Positions 18,067-27,349 of a stretch of 55,450 nt of DNA are shown one piece after another (positions within the stretch are counted from its first letter, which is position 1; each line of letters opens with the position of its first letter). Position numbers and translations under genes: made by a program. This DNA is from Fortiea sp. LEGE XX443. Lineage in GTDB: Bacteria > Cyanobacteriota > Cyanobacteriia > Cyanobacteriales > Nostocaceae. Under the pieces are notes generated by a model. That model worked only from the letters and a program-made list of their open reading frames with translations. It searched no databases and was not told the DNA's origin. The DNA lies in NCBI RefSeq assembly GCF_015206815.1, contig NZ_JADEXZ010000034.1, forward strand, positions 1-55,450. Reading direction: 5' to 3'.

Positions 18067-18098
18067 AAAGGAAAGGCAACCGTTACTGCCTTTCCTTA
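18067..18098 (-). terminator. Terminator of the tRNA-Gln gene
   Basis: An 11-bp perfect stem (AAGGAAAGGCA / TGCCTTTCCTT) is followed, reading on the minus strand, by TTTATTTTT. It lies 3-34 bases past the tRNA 3' end. Confidence 0.88.
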
Positions 18099-18100
18099 TA

Positions 18101-18172
18101 CTGGGGCGCTAGGATTCGAACCTAGGAATGGCGGGACCAAAACCCGCTGCCTTACCACTTGGCTACGCCCCA
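18101..18172 (-). tRNA. tRNA-Gln (anticodon UUG)
   Basis: Reading the minus strand, the 5' acceptor arm TGGGGCG pairs with CGCCCCA at the 3' end, followed by the discriminator G. The T arm contains GGTTCGAATCC. The anticodon arm GCGGG-TTTTGGT-CCCGC has anticodon TTG, giving glutamine. The total is 72 bases. CCA is not encoded. A strong terminator follows. Confidence 0.95.
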
Positions 18173-18272
18173 TCGATTCACCTCTGTTAATATAACAGCC
18201 CTTGGTGGGGGAATGTCAAGTACTTTGATAGTAAATTCAGGAAAGATAAATGCTTTTGACAACTGTTGTTAA

Positions 18273-19676
18273 TTACTTAGCGCGGTCTTCTGAGGGAAAA
18301 CTGTACCAGCTATACCAGTGACGCACTGCGAGCCAAACTGCTGAAAGTAAACTTGCTCCACTCAAAGTCAGACCACTAAACGGGACTAATAATCCAAACA
18401 CAGGTAGCACTGCCCCAGCAATAGAGCAGATAATGACAGCAACAGAAGCACTGCGGTTTGATCCTAACCCCCAACTTAAACTGAGAAAGACCAGGGAAAT
18501 CATTGTCCAGGCTAACTCAGCATTCATAAAACGAGCCAGGTAGGTCAAAGTCAACAGACAAGCAAAGAAAATACCAGATGCGATCGCCACATTTTTCAAA
18601 CTCATTGGCACTGATAAATACAGCAGCAATAACCACCATAGAAATAATGCTGGTGCTAATAATAACAATCTAGGCATAATGCCCGTATTACGAATAGGTG
18701 CGGTGTTGGTAAAAACCCCAAAGGGATTTTTCACAGAAACATTGTCATTAAATATCCAAGTATACTGAGTACTACGGCGATCAATTTTAATTTCATTAGG
18801 TACAATACCACTGGCAAAATCAACAGGAGCAAAGTTAGCTGTTGTTGTCAGGCGGAAATTAGAAAGCATTTGTCCCGCAGCGTTATAAACCCAGCGTGGC
18901 CCTCCTTGAGCTTGATAAGTGACGCGAAAGTTGGCTTCTTCTCCTGGTTGTAAACTGAAGGGAAAACCATAGTCTCCAGGATTCACAGGTTCTAGTCGAG
19001 TTCCAGAACGTTCTACTTTGTAGTTAGCCAGTAGTGAGTAGCCATCAGGTGGTGGTGCTTCAAAGAAGAAATTTTTAATATCTTTGAGTCGGTTGATGAC
19101 TTTATAATCAGCACCATAATCTATTCGATAAATAGCACTACGACCTTGAATATCTGTATTTTGCTCAAGCTTGACTTGAATTTGTGACCCTGCTAGTAAG
19201 AGGAAACGGTTAACTTCGCGTGTATCATTTACCTTGATTATTTTGCCGTTTACTTGAGTACTATAGGTGAATGGCTCTTGAGTTATGTAGCGAACTTGGG
19301 GCGCTATTTGCTCTAGTTTGTCACCAGCAACAGTTTGCGCGACTTGTACAACCTTTGCCTGTTCCCAGTGATGATAACGATTGCCTAAAGTTGAAGAAAG
19401 AAAAAATCCAACTACCAACAGAACTAATACCAGGGTTAGATGCTGTAATCCCCGTAAAATTTGGGAGTAACGAAAAACCCATTCACCAATGAAAATTACG
19501 TTTTCCTGCTGATGGCGACGCAAGGCAAAACTCACAAGTGCGATCGCCATACCCAAGGCTAGAACCAAAAATACTAAGACCAGTGAAGCTTGCAGTAATT
19601 GGCTCCCAAACTGGATCAGTTCTGTTGGATGTGTCAGATCGGGTAATCCAGGAATACCCTGATTAGAAGAAGACAT
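18273..19676 (-). CDS. Polytopic membrane protein, CreD-like layout, unknown function
   Basis: The 467-residue protein has two N-terminal hydrophobic helices (about 30-55 and 78-98). A periplasmic-type beta-rich domain of about 200 residues follows (RWVYNAAGQML, FRLTTTANFAPVDF, WIFNDNVSVKNPFGVF), then five or so C-terminal membrane helices (from about 335 to 455). The layout of one large extracytoplasmic domain followed by a helix bundle resembles the inner-membrane protein CreD, but similarity is by architecture only. No catalytic motif is visible. It is transcribed alone on the minus strand, just upstream of the tRNA gene. Confidence 0.7.
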   Translation of the reverse strand: MSSSNQGIPGLPDLTHPTELIQFGSQLLQASLVLVFLVLALGMAIALVSFALRRHQQENVIFIGEWVFRYSQILRGLQHLTLVLVLLVVGFFLSSTLGNRYHHWEQAKVVQVAQTVAGDKLEQIAPQVRYITQEPFTYSTQVNGKIIKVNDTREVNRFLLLAGSQIQVKLEQNTDIQGRSAIYRIDYGADYKVINRLKDIKNFFFEAPPPDGYSLLANYKVERSGTRLEPVNPGDYGFPFSLQPGEEANFRVTYQAQGGPRWVYNAAGQMLSNFRLTTTANFAPVDFASGIVPNEIKIDRRSTQYTWIFNDNVSVKNPFGVFTNTAPIRNTGIMPRLLLLAPALFLWWLLLLYLSVPMSLKNVAIASGIFFACLLTLTYLARFMNAELAWTMISLVFLSLSWGLGSNRSASVAVIICSIAGAVLPVFGLLVPFSGLTLSGASLLSAVWLAVRHWYSWYSFPSEDRAK

Positions 19677-19809
19677 TGATAGTTTTTTTACAGAATTTGG
19701 GAAATCAGACTGATGAAATCTCGCAAAAGTTTCTTCAACAATTAAGTACAGCTATCACCACCGTACTTACTAGACTTATGCCTGAATTTTTTCGATACTT
19801 TACTAATGC

Positions 19810-20202
19810 TTACTGACTAATGTCATTCTTGGCTGTTTGGCAAACAATCTCCATCGAATTAGCTTCAGGGGTTCCAGGTTGAGGGGTAATTTCTTGCTTG
19901 GTTTGCTTCTCACTCATTAACTGACCATCTGCGTTATATACAGAAGATGTTTCCGAGAATAACCGACCTTCACCGCAAGCAGCACGAAAAGTAGTTTTTG
20001 CTATGCCATTACCCTGTTTTTGCAAGATAGTATATTCACTTCCTTGTACAGATCCCGCATCTAAAATAATGGGGTTGCCATCATCATCAGATCCTACTTG
20101 CACATGGAATGCTAGACGGTTATTATTCGTCTGAGCGATCGCTGTACTACTTACTAAAAATGTAATTGCTACCACAACGCTACCAAAGCTCTTTAAAAAC
20201 AT
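19810..20202 (-). CDS. Small secreted protein of unknown function
   Basis: The 130-residue protein has a clear signal peptide (FGSVVVAITFLVSSTAIAQ, cleavage about residue 23). The mature domain is about 105 residues and contains two cysteines (CGEGRLF and VCQTAKND) that may form a disulfide. Single-domain secreted proteins of this form are frequent in Nostocales. It is not clearly in an operon with its neighbours. I do not recognise a family with a known function. Confidence 0.7.
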   Translation of the reverse strand: MFLKSFGSVVVAITFLVSSTAIAQTNNNRLAFHVQVGSDDDGNPIILDAGSVQGSEYTILQKQGNGIAKTTFRAACGEGRLFSETSSVYNADGQLMSEKQTKQEITPQPGTPEANSMEIVCQTAKNDISQ

Positions 20203-20401
20203 ATGGTTTAAATTTGCAGAACTATATATTCTTTTTTATTCATATTTCCTTGATTTTTGGTGCGGTACAATCACTAGAAAATTTCAGAATCTAAATCTAG
20301 CTTCATAAAAAACCTCGATAGTTTTGTCAACTAAATATGGTTTTTTGTTACATCTAAAAATATGCAAAATTAAGTTTTTTTACACAATATTTGTCATAAC
20401 A

Positions 20402-20433
20402 AAAAAACCGTAGAGGAACTGCTACGGTTTTTT
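20402..20433. terminator. Bidirectional terminator-type hairpin
   Basis: AAAAAACCGTAG pairs perfectly with CTACGGTTTTTT over 12 bp around an 8-base loop, with T runs on both strands. No annotated gene ends here on either strand. Confidence 0.8.
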
Positions 20434-20766
20434 ATGTGGATGACTGAACTCTAACTCTATGTGAAAAGCTGGTATTTTACAATTTCAGCCTTTACCTAAT
20501 CTCTTTGGGATACAGTTTAACTGCTTTAAATCTATTCGTCATCACAGACTCCACAGACTTAGCTTGGTGAAATATTTATCTATCCCCACCGTAAATTTAT
20601 ATTGATTGTGTGAATTTAAAGCCGCTAAATTGGTAGTAGTTTAAGCATTAATACTGAAAATAATCAATTTAAATATACTTTACTAACTGGGGAATTACTT
20701 CAAATGTTCAAATAAGCACTGATTTATTTGAGCTAAAATTCAGTGAAATGCTATCAGGTAACCATG

Positions 20767-20792
20767 AAAAAACCCCGTAAAGTCATCGGGGT
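20767..20792 (-). terminator. Terminator of ilvH
   Basis: On the minus strand, ACCCCG...CGGGGT is followed by TTTTTT, about 72 bases past the ilvH stop codon. Confidence 0.85.
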
Positions 20793-20863
20793 AATATCAG
20801 CGGCAATTTTGCAGTAATTGCACTGTACGAGATCCTCAGGGCAGAGCAATGCGATCGCACTCA

Positions 20864-21382
20864 CTAGACCTTTACTTCCAAAGACTTGAGCAACTCGGTA
20901 TTCACTCCAGATTCACGAGTCAGGGCAATTTTGCCAGTCCGAGCTATTTCTCTCAGTCCAAATTTTTGTAGCACCTGTACGATCGCCACCATTTTTCCAG
21001 GGTCTCCCACCACTTCCAAGGTGAGGGAATCTTCTGCTACATCTACGACTCGCGCCCGAAAAATCTGAGCTAGTTCGATGACTTCTGAGCGGTTGCTGCT
21101 AGTAGCATTCACCTTCAAAAGCATTAACTCTCGCTCCACACAGGGAGTTTCGGTAATATCCTGAACTTTGAGAACGTTAACCAACTTGTATAGTTGCTTG
21201 GTGATTTGCTCGATAATGCGATCGTCACCAGCGACAATCATCGTGATTCGGGAAACTCCTCCCTGTTCAGCATGGCCAACAGCAAGGCTTTCGATGTTAT
21301 AGCCACGGCGGGCAAACAAACTAGAAATACGGGACAGGACACCCGCTTCATCTTCTACTAGAACAGAAAGGGTATGTTTCAT
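20864..21382 (-). CDS. ilvH: Acetolactate synthase small (regulatory) subunit
   Basis: This 172-residue protein is the regulatory subunit of acetohydroxyacid synthase, which feeds valine, leucine and isoleucine synthesis. The N-terminal ACT domain is unmistakable: [20 protein letters not shown], then [14 protein letters not shown] and [10 protein letters not shown]. The C-terminal domain ([21 protein letters not shown]) matches IlvH/IlvN. The family normally starts MKHTLSV, so I use the ATG at 21382 and not the in-frame ATG nine codons upstream. In this family the ACT dimer binds valine and gives feedback inhibition. The large subunit is not in the window, as is normal in cyanobacteria. A clear terminator follows. 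Confidence 0.96.
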   Translation of the reverse strand: MKHTLSVLVEDEAGVLSRISSLFARRGYNIESLAVGHAEQGGVSRITMIVAGDDRIIEQITKQLYKLVNVLKVQDITETPCVERELMLLKVNATSSNRSEVIELAQIFRARVVDVAEDSLTLEVVGDPGKMVAIVQVLQKFGLREIARTGKIALTRESGVNTELLKSLEVKV

Positions 21383-21654
21383 CATTGCCAACACAAGCTC
21401 AGGTAGCATGTTAATAACGCAAACATTAGATTTAGATAACGGCTACCTTACACGTACTGTTAAACTAAATTTTTGGATAAGTCTGATTTCCTATTTTAAA
21501 CTCATACCTACACTCTTTACACAGAAGTTCTAGACAAATCATACCGAAAGCAGAAACCATCACGAGAGCAACTCTTTTCCGAGGCAGATGAAGATGATGA
21601 GGAAAAAATCTTATCTTGAAGATGTTATGGAATTTTTATAGGAGATCAGCATTT

Positions 21655-22017
21655 ATGAGTTGGTTAAAGAGATTATTTGGTTTAGAAAAACCGCAAAACG
21701 CACAAATAAATCCGACTCCCCAACCAGTCCCCCAAGCTGCCACTTCCACCCCTACAGCGACTCAATCCATTCCACCAGAACGGTTAGGATTGAACGGCGA
21801 ATATGACCAAAGTGGTTTAGCCAAGCGGGTAGCATTAGCCTTTGATCAAGATCAGCAGCTTGATGATGTAGATACTCTCTGGGTGGCTCAGACAGGTGGT
21901 ACTGTAATTCTCAAAGGTAAAGTTCCTAGCCAAGAAATCCTCAACAAGATGGTTTCTGTAGCACGCTCTGTTAATGGTGCTACAGCAGTTGATTCTACTC
22001 AAGTCCAGGTTAGCTAG
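21655..22017 (+). CDS. BON-domain protein
   Basis: The 120-residue protein begins SWLKRLFGLEKP. A Pro/Gln/Thr-rich linker follows to about residue 42, then a single BON domain (GLAKRVALAFDQDQQLDDVD, TGGTVILKGKVPSQEIL, ARSVNGATAVDSTQVQV). BON domains bind membranes or ligands and are common in envelope and stress proteins; cyanobacterial members often carry LysM or other partners, which are absent here. The start ATG at 21655 is preceded by an AGGAG ribosome-binding site at a good distance, so the in-frame start 39 bases upstream is unlikely. Confidence 0.85.
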   Translation: MSWLKRLFGLEKPQNAQINPTPQPVPQAATSTPTATQSIPPERLGLNGEYDQSGLAKRVALAFDQDQQLDDVDTLWVAQTGGTVILKGKVPSQEILNKMVSVARSVNGATAVDSTQVQVS

Positions 22018-22033
22018 ATATTCTGTCCTGATT

Positions 22034-22966
22034 TTATAGCTGGCGATCGCTAAGACATCGAGGAATCCAATCTAAAATGGCTTGGTTAACTTGGTCTGGA
22101 CACTCATCATGGGGACAATGCCCAACATTTTCTAAGTTGAGTATTTCTAATTTTTCGTTGTATTGAGCAAATCGATTAGCCAATACCGGGGGAACAAATC
22201 GGTCTTTCTGCCCCCAAATTAACAGCATAGGAATTGTTAATTTTGGCAATACTGCTTTCACACTAGGACTAAAATTAACACCGATCGCTGCTTTAAATAA
22301 GGCACTAAAAGCACGGGCTGAACCTCTGTCTTGGGGAGGACTGGCCAAGATGTCTATCAGTTCATCAGTAATAGCTGCGGGATTTGCATAAGCCAAACTT
22401 GCCCAGCGCCGTAAGACGCTGGGTTGACGCACAAAATTAAATACGGGTTTCAATACTAATGGGGAAGCAACAATATTTTTGATGGTTTTTACAATTGGTC
22501 GCAAGATAGGAGGTATAGCTTCTTGCTCTAATGATGGATCGGGCAAACTCATCATCACAATCCCTTGCACCATATCAGGATGAGCCGCCGCCGCCGCCAA
22601 GGAAATCAAGGAACCGTTAGAATTTCCTATCAAGACAGCAGGTTGTCGGATAAATGCTTGCCAAAATTCGTATACCTGCTCCACCCATAGTTCTATGCTG
22701 TAATTTGCCGGGGCTTTTTCGGAAGCTCCAAAACCCAGCATATCTAAGGCGTAAACTGTATGATATTCACCCAAAACCTCTAAATTATGCCGCCAGTGGC
22801 CAATAGAAGCACCAAAACCATGTAGCAAAATCAAGGGCGTTTTCTTACGGTAATTTTGGCTAGGTCTGATGTAGGTATAACGAGTCTGCCAACCCCGCCA
22901 CACCCAATCCCTTTGATTACCAACTCGTTGCTGCCAGTGTATCGCAGTAGTCAAACTTGCCTCCAA
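22034..22966 (-). CDS. Alpha/beta-fold hydrolase
   Basis: The 310-residue protein has the alpha/beta-hydrolase order of motifs. The oxyanion loop segment is LILLHGFGASIGHWRHN, the nucleophile elbow is IGNSNGSL (Ser about 140, the G-N-S-N-G variant), the acid region is IWGQKDRFVPP, and the catalytic His lies in NVGHCPHDECP near the C-terminus. All triad positions are present. No signal peptide is seen, so it is probably cytoplasmic. This subgroup is annotated widely in cyanobacteria and chloroplasts, with substrates largely unknown. It is convergent with the BON gene, 16 bases apart. Confidence 0.9.
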   Translation of the reverse strand: MEASLTTAIHWQQRVGNQRDWVWRGWQTRYTYIRPSQNYRKKTPLILLHGFGASIGHWRHNLEVLGEYHTVYALDMLGFGASEKAPANYSIELWVEQVYEFWQAFIRQPAVLIGNSNGSLISLAAAAAHPDMVQGIVMMSLPDPSLEQEAIPPILRPIVKTIKNIVASPLVLKPVFNFVRQPSVLRRWASLAYANPAAITDELIDILASPPQDRGSARAFSALFKAAIGVNFSPSVKAVLPKLTIPMLLIWGQKDRFVPPVLANRFAQYNEKLEILNLENVGHCPHDECPDQVNQAILDWIPRCLSDRQL

Positions 22967-23414
22967 TTATCAGCATTTGCGTAGCATGACATCTACATCT
23001 AATATAGAAGCTGGCAACTGAAGGATGAAATCTGTACTTTTCAAAACAGCTAATCATAGTAAAAACCCACAACCAAACATGAAAATCTCTCTTCTCTAGC
23101 CCCTATTTTCAAAACAGTTCATTTTTTTGCTATTCTGGGAACATACATCCCCAACCATTTGTCAAGAACATACAAAAGAATTGTTACGATAGATAACGCT
23201 TCCTTTGGTTGTGTAATTTAAATTAATTATTGCAGAGAAATTCTCTTCGTTATGAGTAGAATGACAAATACAGCCATTAGTGACTAGTCTAAAGATTAGT
23301 TACTCTAGAATCAGAGACTCATTTTTAAGTCCTCAGTTATTTAAGTATTGTGCTTCTGAGGCATACCAATCAAAATCAAACTATATTTTAAAAAGAGAGC
23401 TGCCACAAATCATA
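22967..23414. other. Intergenic region and long leader upstream of infC
   Basis: About 450 bases lie between divergent genes. The infC reading frame is open upstream to 23280 without a stop, but that part does not look like IF-3. I see no confident promoter and no other gene. Confidence 0.45.
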
Positions 23415-23948
23415 ATGTCTGTGATTGAGAAAAAAAGAACTCGCGATCTGCCCCAAATTAACGAACGAATCCGCTTCCCGAAAATTCGAGTCATTGATAC
23501 TGATGGCTCCCAACTAGGAATTATCACTCCTCAGGAAGCACTGCAACTAGCAGAAGAAAAAGAGCTAGATTTGGTGCTGCTGAGTGATAAGGCTGACCCG
23601 CCAGTTTGCCGAATTATGGATTATGGGAAATACAAATTTGAACAGGAGAAGAAGGCGCGGGAAGCCCGGAAAAAGCAGCATACGGCTGATGTCAAGGAAG
23701 TCAAGATGCGCTACAAAATAGAAGAACACGACTATAACGTGCGTGTTAAACAAGCAGAGCGCTTCTTGAAAGATGGTGATAAAGTCAAGGCTACTGTAAT
23801 GTTTCGGGGTCGGGAAATTCAACACAGTGACTTAGCAGAACATTTACTCAAGCGCATGGCGACGGATCTAGAGCCTTTTGGAGAAGTGCAACAAGCACCG
23901 AAAAAAGAGGGCAGAAATATGATGATGCTGATTTCGCCCAAAAAGTAA
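23415..23948 (+). CDS. infC: Translation initiation factor IF-3
   Basis: This 177-residue protein is IF-3, which binds the 30S subunit and proof-reads start-codon choice. The N-terminal domain ([19 protein letters not shown], then [18 protein letters not shown]) and the C-terminal domain ([35 protein letters not shown]) are complete. The length equals that of other cyanobacterial IF-3 proteins when translation starts at the ATG at 23415 ([10 protein letters not shown]). The frame stays open for 135 bases upstream, but that extension has no IF-3 similarity. infC is autoregulated through its start codon in enteric bacteria; here the start is a normal ATG. A large terminator hairpin follows. Confidence 0.95.
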   Translation: MSVIEKKRTRDLPQINERIRFPKIRVIDTDGSQLGIITPQEALQLAEEKELDLVLLSDKADPPVCRIMDYGKYKFEQEKKAREARKKQHTADVKEVKMRYKIEEHDYNVRVKQAERFLKDGDKVKATVMFRGREIQHSDLAEHLLKRMATDLEPFGEVQQAPKKEGRNMMMLISPKK

Positions 23949-24034
23949 GCTTTAACTTTCTTATACACAAACCATAATTCACTGCTAAAAATAGCATAGC
24001 GACCTAAAGTCGCAGAAGTTTATCAAAAACTGAT

Positions 24035-24092
24035 AGTCCTGAGGACTGAGTGGGAAACATAATACTCAGTTGCTCAGGACTCTTGCTTTTTT
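24035..24092 (+). terminator. Terminator of infC
   Basis: AGTCCTGAG (24035-24043) pairs with CTCAGGACT (24073-24081). An inner stem GACTGAGT/ACTCAGT extends it, and CTTGCTTTTTT follows. A second imperfect inverted repeat (GACAAGGAGAAGAGG / CCTCTTCCTTTGTC, about 24095-24176) lies between it and the next gene. Confidence 0.85.
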
Positions 24093-24244
24093 AGAGACAA
24101 GGAGAAGAGGTACTTCGGCTACACTCAGTGACCGGGGATCAGGGGAGAAAACTTCCTGCGAGTCCTCTTCCTTTGTCTTTTTGCTAGAAAGTTCCTTCAT
24201 CTTTGATCTGACTGTTGCAGGGTGATATCAGAAAGTTAAACTGC

Positions 24245-27200
24245 ATGGAACTGAAAAATTACTCGTTGGTTGTCAATAAAGGTGTTCTCTCACGACTGCT
24301 ACAGTGGGTAAATCTGCGACCAGAGGAAGGCGAACGGACTTGGATTATGTTTGCCTTTTACACAACTGTATCAGTTGGGTTGCGATGGGCAGAAGATAGT
24401 ACGGTAGCACTATTTTTGGATGAATATGGTGCTGGTCCGTTACCTTGGATGTACATTGCTAGTGCAGTGATGGGTGCAGGGTTGGTTTTTGTCTACTCTT
24501 GGCTACAAAAGATTTTTCCCTTGCGCTGGGTAGTAGTAGCGATCGCACCTTGTATGGTTGTACCCTTAATCTTCTTGGTGTTACTGCGTGAGGGATTACA
24601 CATTTCCTATCTGACGGTGATTTTGGTGTTCGTGTTGCGGTTATGGGTAGATGGACTTTATGTAGTTAACGATCTCAACACCTCAATTGTTGCTAACCAA
24701 ATATTCAACATCCGGGAAATTAAACGCACATACCCACTAGTTAGTAGTGGTTTATTGGTGGCGGATGTAGTGAGTGGCTTTAGTTTGCCGTGGTTGCTGC
24801 AATTTATCAAACTCGATAAAGTCATCCTCATCGCTTGTGGGTTGATTGTTTTAGGGTCGGCAATTCTAGCCTATTTGAGCAATCAATATCGAGCCGCTTT
24901 TCCTGATGCACCACAACGACAAATTCCTCATGAACAGGCTTCCCGATATCGACGGATTCAAGCGCCACTGCGCCGCTATACATGGCAATTATTTGCTTTT
25001 GTTGGTCTTTTACAAGTAATTGGATTATTAGTAGATTTTCAATATCTGAGAGAACTGAAATCTAATTTAGGCGATCGCGACCTCGCTAGTTTCTTGGGTA
25101 TATTTGGCGGTATTGTGGGACTTTGTGAGTTGGCAACTCAGTGGTTTGTTTCCAGCCGACTCATCGAACGGATTGGTGTGTTTTTCACTGCCGCTCTTTT
25201 ACCTATTAGTGTGGGCTTTGTCGTACCAGCTGCGATCGCTTTACTAAATTTATTTCCCGCATTGCACTCCTATGGCATTTTTTGGGGATTGGTAAGTCTG
25301 AAATTTTGCGATGAACTGCTGCGCTACACCTTCGTCGTCAGTAGCGGGCCGGTGCTATATCAACCCATCCCCGAACGGCTGCGTAGCCACATGCAAGCAT
25401 TATCTGGCGGAACAGCCGAAGCGATCGCTACAGGTGGGACTGGATTACTAATTTTGGTGACTTTGTTTTTTTGTCAACGAGTTGTTCCCACAGCATTACA
25501 AGAGTGGGTATTTGTTGGCGAAACTGTATTAGCAGCCGCCATCTGTTTAAGAGTAGTTTGGGTACTGCGATCACGTTATGTTGACTTGTTAGTGTTAAGC
25601 GCAGAACGTGGTGAATTGAGTGCATCTACGGTAGGCTTACGCGTCTTTAAGCAAGGTGTAGTCAAAGCTTTAGGGGAAAAAGGCAGTAGCGCTGATAAAC
25701 ACTCTTGCATTGAACTTTTAGCTCAAATTGATCCCCAAGGAGCAGCGCAAGTTTTAGCACCACTACTATTTAAGTTACCGCCAGAGTTGCAGCGCCAAAG
25801 TTTGGAGGTCATGTTTATGGGAGGAGCAAATCCTGCTTATATCCCAGAAGTGCGCCTGTTAATAGAACAGCCTCCAGAAAAAATTGATCCCGAAGTTTTG
25901 GCTCTGGCGTTGCGTTACGTTTGGCTGGCTGAGGAAAATCCTAATTTGCGTCAATTAGAAGAGTATCTGCAAGCGCGACACCATTCCTTAATCCGCGCCA
26001 CCGCCGCTGCTTTGATTTTGCGTCAGGGAACGCCGATGCAAAAAGTAGCTGCTACCAAAACAATGCAAAGGATGTTGACTCATAAACAAGAACGAGAACG
26101 GATCAATGGAGTTAAAGCCCTCAGAGAAACTGTCTATCTCCAAGCGCTGCGGATTCACATCCCAAATTTGTTACAGGATGAATCTTTGCGAGTGCGCTGT
26201 GCTGTTTTAGAAATGATTGCAGTGACGCATTTGGAAGATTATTATTCAGCATTAATCGCCGCACTTTACTATAAATCAACCCGCAGCACAGCCATGCGTG
26301 GCTTAATTAAATTGGAGAATGAAGGGCTAGAAATGCTATTGCAACTAGCTACCAATACTTATAAGCCAGAAATAGTACGCATGTATGGGTGGCGGACGAT
26401 CGCCCAAATTCCCACCCTAGAAGCAATTGAAGCTCTCTGGCTACACTTAGAAAAATCTTGGGGTGCTACCAGATATCAAATTCTGCGTAGTTTACTGAAA
26501 GTCCAAAAACAACCAGAAACCGACAATAGAGTAGACCGCTTCCATCAAACTAGGGTAGAAAGTTTAATTGAGCAGGAGTTAAGGTTTTTAGGAGAGATTT
26601 ACGCGGCTTACCTGGATCTGCAAAAACCACCAACTCTAGACAATCCTTCATCATCACACAGAGCAGTAGTTGTCTGCGAATTACTACAACGATCGCTGCT
26701 AGAACTAGAAATAGATGGACGAGAACGGTTGCTGCTGCTGTTGAGACTGCTGTATTCGCCAGAAAAAATGCAAGCAGCTGCGTTTAACTTGCGATCGCCA
26801 TCTGGAACGAACATCGCACGAGGCTTAGAAATTTTAGAGCATACAGTCACCCTGCCGATCAAATCTCTGTTGTTGAATATTTTAGACAAGCGATCGCACC
26901 AAGAAAAACTGCATTATCTAATAGAAGCGGAATTAGTAGAATATGAACCAATGTCGGTCAGTGAGCGACTACGGAAAATGCTGAGTTTGGATAATTTTTT
27001 GTCTGATTGGTGTTTAGCTTGCTGTTTTCATCTTGCTCAAGTTAGTCGCATCCGTCTAACTAGTCACGAGGTTTTACTAGCTTTACATCATCCTACTGGC
27101 TTTGTGCGAGAAGCGGCGATCGCATATTTAAATGCGGTTTCTCATCGCGTTCTTTTAGAAATACTACCGAAATTGCAAAAAGATACACACCCATTAGTAG

Positions 27201-27268
27201 CAACACAGGTGAAAGAGTTAATAGACAAGTTTTGCAGCATTCTCAATAAAGGTTACGATGTGAAATAA
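24245..27268 (+). CDS. Nucleotide-transporter/MFS-like membrane protein fused to HEAT repeats
   Basis: This protein of about 1,007 residues has two halves. The first 460 residues hold about 10-12 hydrophobic helices (for example FAFYTTVSVGLRWAEDSTVA, LTVILVFVLRLWVDGLYVV, FLGIFGGIVGLCELATQWF) in an arrangement like the Npt/ATP-ADP-translocase branch of the MFS. The second half, about 470-1,007, is a soluble helical array of HEAT-like repeats (ALEMLLQLATNTY-type units, VREAAIAYLNAVSHRVLLEI). Such fusions are known from cyanobacteria and other bacteria, with unknown substrate. I chose the ATG at 24245; a TTG at 24215 in the same frame is less likely. It is expected at a membrane with the HEAT part in the cytoplasm. 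Transport has not been shown for this type. Confidence 0.78.
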   Translation: MELKNYSLVVNKGVLSRLLQWVNLRPEEGERTWIMFAFYTTVSVGLRWAEDSTVALFLDEYGAGPLPWMYIASAVMGAGLVFVYSWLQKIFPLRWVVVAIAPCMVVPLIFLVLLREGLHISYLTVILVFVLRLWVDGLYVVNDLNTSIVANQIFNIREIKRTYPLVSSGLLVADVVSGFSLPWLLQFIKLDKVILIACGLIVLGSAILAYLSNQYRAAFPDAPQRQIPHEQASRYRRIQAPLRRYTWQLFAFVGLLQVIGLLVDFQYLRELKSNLGDRDLASFLGIFGGIVGLCELATQWFVSSRLIERIGVFFTAALLPISVGFVVPAAIALLNLFPALHSYGIFWGLVSLKFCDELLRYTFVVSSGPVLYQPIPERLRSHMQALSGGTAEAIATGGTGLLILVTLFFCQRVVPTALQEWVFVGETVLAAAICLRVVWVLRSRYVDLLVLSAERGELSASTVGLRVFKQGVVKALGEKGSSADKHSCIELLAQIDPQGAAQVLAPLLFKLPPELQRQSLEVMFMGGANPAYIPEVRLLIEQPPEKIDPEVLALALRYVWLAEENPNLRQLEEYLQARHHSLIRATAAALILRQGTPMQKVAATKTMQRMLTHKQERERINGVKALRETVYLQALRIHIPNLLQDESLRVRCAVLEMIAVTHLEDYYSALIAALYYKSTRSTAMRGLIKLENEGLEMLLQLATNTYKPEIVRMYGWRTIAQIPTLEAIEALWLHLEKSWGATRYQILRSLLKVQKQPETDNRVDRFHQTRVESLIEQELRFLGEIYAAYLDLQKPPTLDNPSSSHRAVVVCELLQRSLLELEIDGRERLLLLLRLLYSPEKMQAAAFNLRSPSGTNIARGLEILEHTVTLPIKSLLLNILDKRSHQEKLHYLIEAELVEYEPMSVSERLRKMLSLDNFLSDWCLACCFHLAQVSRIRLTSHEVLLALHHPTGFVREAAIAYLNAVSHRVLLEILPKLQKDTHPLVATQVKELIDKFCSILNKGYDVK

Positions 27269-27349
27269 TCAGGGCGAAACATAAGCGATCGCCATGACTA
27301 TATTTAAGGTATAGAAAATTAAGTATTGGGAATTCAAAGAGGTCGCAGG

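Larger units (their letters stand above)
20203..20863. other. Intergenic region with two terminators, possible small-RNA locus
   Basis: These 661 bases contain no convincing reading frame. Two terminator-type hairpins (20402-20433 and 20767-20792) bracket about 330 bases that are not assigned to any gene. A small RNA transcribed leftward and ending at 20402 would fit, but this is only a possibility. Confidence 0.4.

Noticed and set aside
17983-18195. Small rightward reading frame across the tRNA-Gln gene
   Set aside because: It is antisense to a clear tRNA and its terminator and has no protein-like features.
23280-23414. N-terminal extension of IF-3
   Set aside because: The frame is open, but the extra 45 residues do not resemble IF-3 and the ATG at 23415 gives the normal family length.
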